Below the pieces are notes generated by a model. It was not told the origin of the DNA. It saw nothing but the letters and a program-made list of their open reading frames with translations, and made no database searches. From Clostridia bacterium (GTDB lineage: Bacteria > Bacillota > Clostridia > Christensenellales > Borkfalkiaceae): 14,538 nucleotides of DNA. The stretch spans positions 1 to 14,538 of the forward strand of contig JAFVOV010000083.1 of the NCBI GenBank assembly GCA_017505675.1, in the 5' to 3' direction. A program made the position numbers and the translations under genes. This document shows, one piece after another, positions 13,414-14,538 of the stretch (position 1 is its first letter; the number at the start of each line of letters is the position of its first letter).

Positions 13414-14538
13414 ATGAAAGCAATTATCAATGCAAATATAATTTTACCCGACCACGTAATTCCTAACGGCGTTATTCTTTTTGAAGACGGCATTATTAAA
13501 GATTTCGGCAAAGCAAGGGACGTTAAAGTACCTGAAGGCGCGGAAATTATTGATGCGGAAAATAACTACGTTGGACCTGGTCTTATTGATATACATACCC
13601 ACGCGGCGGCGAAAACTTATTTTATAGACGACCCCGTTATGTGTGGTAAAGAAGTTTTAAAGCACGGCGTAACTTCGGTTTTGCCCGCGCTTTATTATAG
13701 CCTTGATAAAAAGGCGTTCTGTGACGCTATTGATAAAATTATCGCAGCGCACGAAAGCGGTCAGTTTGATAACTTTTTAGGTTTTTATATGGAAGGCCCG
13801 TATTTAAACCCCGGGTTTGGCTGTAACCAAGATAAAAATATGTGGCGTTTTGGCGTTGAGAAGAAAGATTATCAAGATTTAATTGATAAGTCTAAAAATT
13901 ACGCTAAAGTTTGGTGTATCGCTCCTGAAAGGGAAGGTATAGAAGAATTCGTTCAAGACGTAAAGAAAGCAAACCCCAACTGTCTATTCGCAGTTGCGCA
14001 TAGCGAAGCAACGCCTGAACAAGTTGAAAAATTTATTCCTTACGGTTTAAAGATAGCAACGCACCACACCAATGCAACGGGTACTATTCCGCATTATTCT
14101 GAATGTAGGGGCGTTTGCGTTGACGAAGCGGTAAATTATAATAAAGAAATTTACGCCGAACTTATTTGCGATAGAATCGGCGCGCACGTTCTTCCTTATA
14201 TGCAAAGGTTGGTTCGCAGAATAAAAGGGGACGATAGGATTATTTTGATATCCGACCAGTTCGTTGACGACGGTCCTGTTCCCGAAGGCTTTGAAGAAGC
14301 AACTGATATTAACTTTGACCATTCTGGTGAAATTGCAGGCTCTGCAATGACGCTTGACCTTGCATGTAAAAACGTATTGTTCCACATGGGTTGCTCTGTA
14401 TGCGACGCGTTTAGATTCGCATCAACAAACCCTGCCCGCGCGTTAGGGCTTTGGGACAGGGGCTATATTGCTAAAGGCACGGTAGCCGATTTAATTATAG
14501 TAAATCAATTTTTTGATATAAAGAAAGTTATATTTAAA
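13414..14538 (+). CDS. nagA: N-acetylglucosamine-6-phosphate deacetylase-like amidohydrolase (3' end beyond window)
   Basis: 375 codons are open to the window edge; E. coli NagA has about 382, so only a short tail should be missing. The family hydrolyses N-acetylglucosamine-6-phosphate to glucosamine-6-phosphate and acetate, feeding amino-sugar catabolism and cell-wall recycling. Metal and catalytic residues can be placed: H61 and H63 (GLIDIHTHAA), E127 (MEGPYL), H196 (AHSEAT), H217 (THHTNAT), H258 (DRIGAH) and the catalytic D281 (LISDQFVDDG). The closing NPARALGL...GTVADLIIV segment is typical of amidohydrolases. Differences from classical NagA (THHTNA for TH-FNAM, SDQFVDDG for the usual TDA-type motif) make it a divergent member, and a related N-acetylhexosamine phosphate deacetylase is possible. 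It has its own promoter (13354-13382). A nagB-type deaminase is not visible in the window. Confidence 0.82.
   Translation, partial: MKAIINANIILPDHVIPNGVILFEDGIIKDFGKARDVKVPEGAEIIDAENNYVGPGLIDIHTHAAAKTYFIDDPVMCGKEVLKHGVTSVLPALYYSLDKKAFCDAIDKIIAAHESGQFDNFLGFYMEGPYLNPGFGCNQDKNMWRFGVEKKDYQDLIDKSKNYAKVWCIAPEREGIEEFVQDVKKANPNCLFAVAHSEATPEQVEKFIPYGLKIATHHTNATGTIPHYSECRGVCVDEAVNYNKEIYAELICDRIGAHVLPYMQRLVRRIKGDDRIILISDQFVDDGPVPEGFEEATDINFDHSGEIAGSAMTLDLACKNVLFHMGCSVCDAFRFASTNPARALGLWDRGYIAKGTVADLIIVNQFFDIKKVIFK

Noticed and set aside
14047..14385. A 112-codon minus-strand reading frame
   Set aside because: It lies wholly inside the NagA-like gene on the opposite strand, has no ribosome binding site and resembles no family.
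1..14538. CRISPR arrays, insertion sequences, phage or toxin-antitoxin genes
   Set aside because: No regularly spaced repeats, transposase motifs or terminal inverted repeats were seen; all long frames belong to metabolic families.

Overview
The window looks like chromosomal DNA from a low-GC Gram-positive bacterium, most likely a gut-type clostridium. The signs are AT-rich intergenic DNA, strong GGAGG-type ribosome binding sites, consensus sigma-A promoters, B. subtilis-like AraB and tRNA-Leu, and a carbohydrate-centred gene set. The species cannot be named from sequence alone. No insertion sequence, CRISPR array or phage gene is visible.

Left region (1-9814): a partial AraC-type sugar-responsive regulator on the minus strand (1-269) faces, across a 331-base regulatory gap, a tight six-gene plus-strand operon (601-9785). 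In order it encodes a GH78 alpha-L-rhamnosidase-like enzyme, an FGGY sugar kinase, a fucose/arabinose-isomerase-family protein, a class II (FBA/TBP-type) aldolase, a mannitol-1-phosphate 5-dehydrogenase-like oxidoreductase and a GH36 alpha-galactosidase-like enzyme. Gaps are 1-15 bases, several ribosome binding sites overlap the preceding stop codon, and a strong terminator follows the last gene. The logic reads as: two cytoplasmic glycosidases release monosaccharides from an imported oligosaccharide, the isomerase makes a ketose, the kinase phosphorylates it, the aldolase splits it, and the polyol-type dehydrogenase handles a side substrate or an extra redox step. The members are clear at family level, but the combination and several motif deviations do not match a textbook rhamnose, fucose, arabinose or tagatose pathway. 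This operon is the best candidate here for an undescribed catabolic route.

Middle region (9787-12525, minus strand): a tRNA-Leu(UAG) with its own leader hairpin and terminator; an L-ribulokinase gene (araB) that carries an apparent one-base deletion near its 3' end; and a glycerophosphodiester phosphodiesterase-family gene directly upstream of araB, probably co-transcribed with it.

Right region (12601-14538, plus strand): a histidine-phosphatase-family gene behind a near-perfect promoter, then a NagA-type N-acetylglucosamine-6-phosphate deacetylase gene with its own consensus promoter, running off the window edge.

Across the coding regions, pyrimidine-ending codons tend to end in C when the next codon starts with G and in T otherwise. 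This gives a striking CpG enrichment at codon boundaries in an otherwise AT-rich genome.
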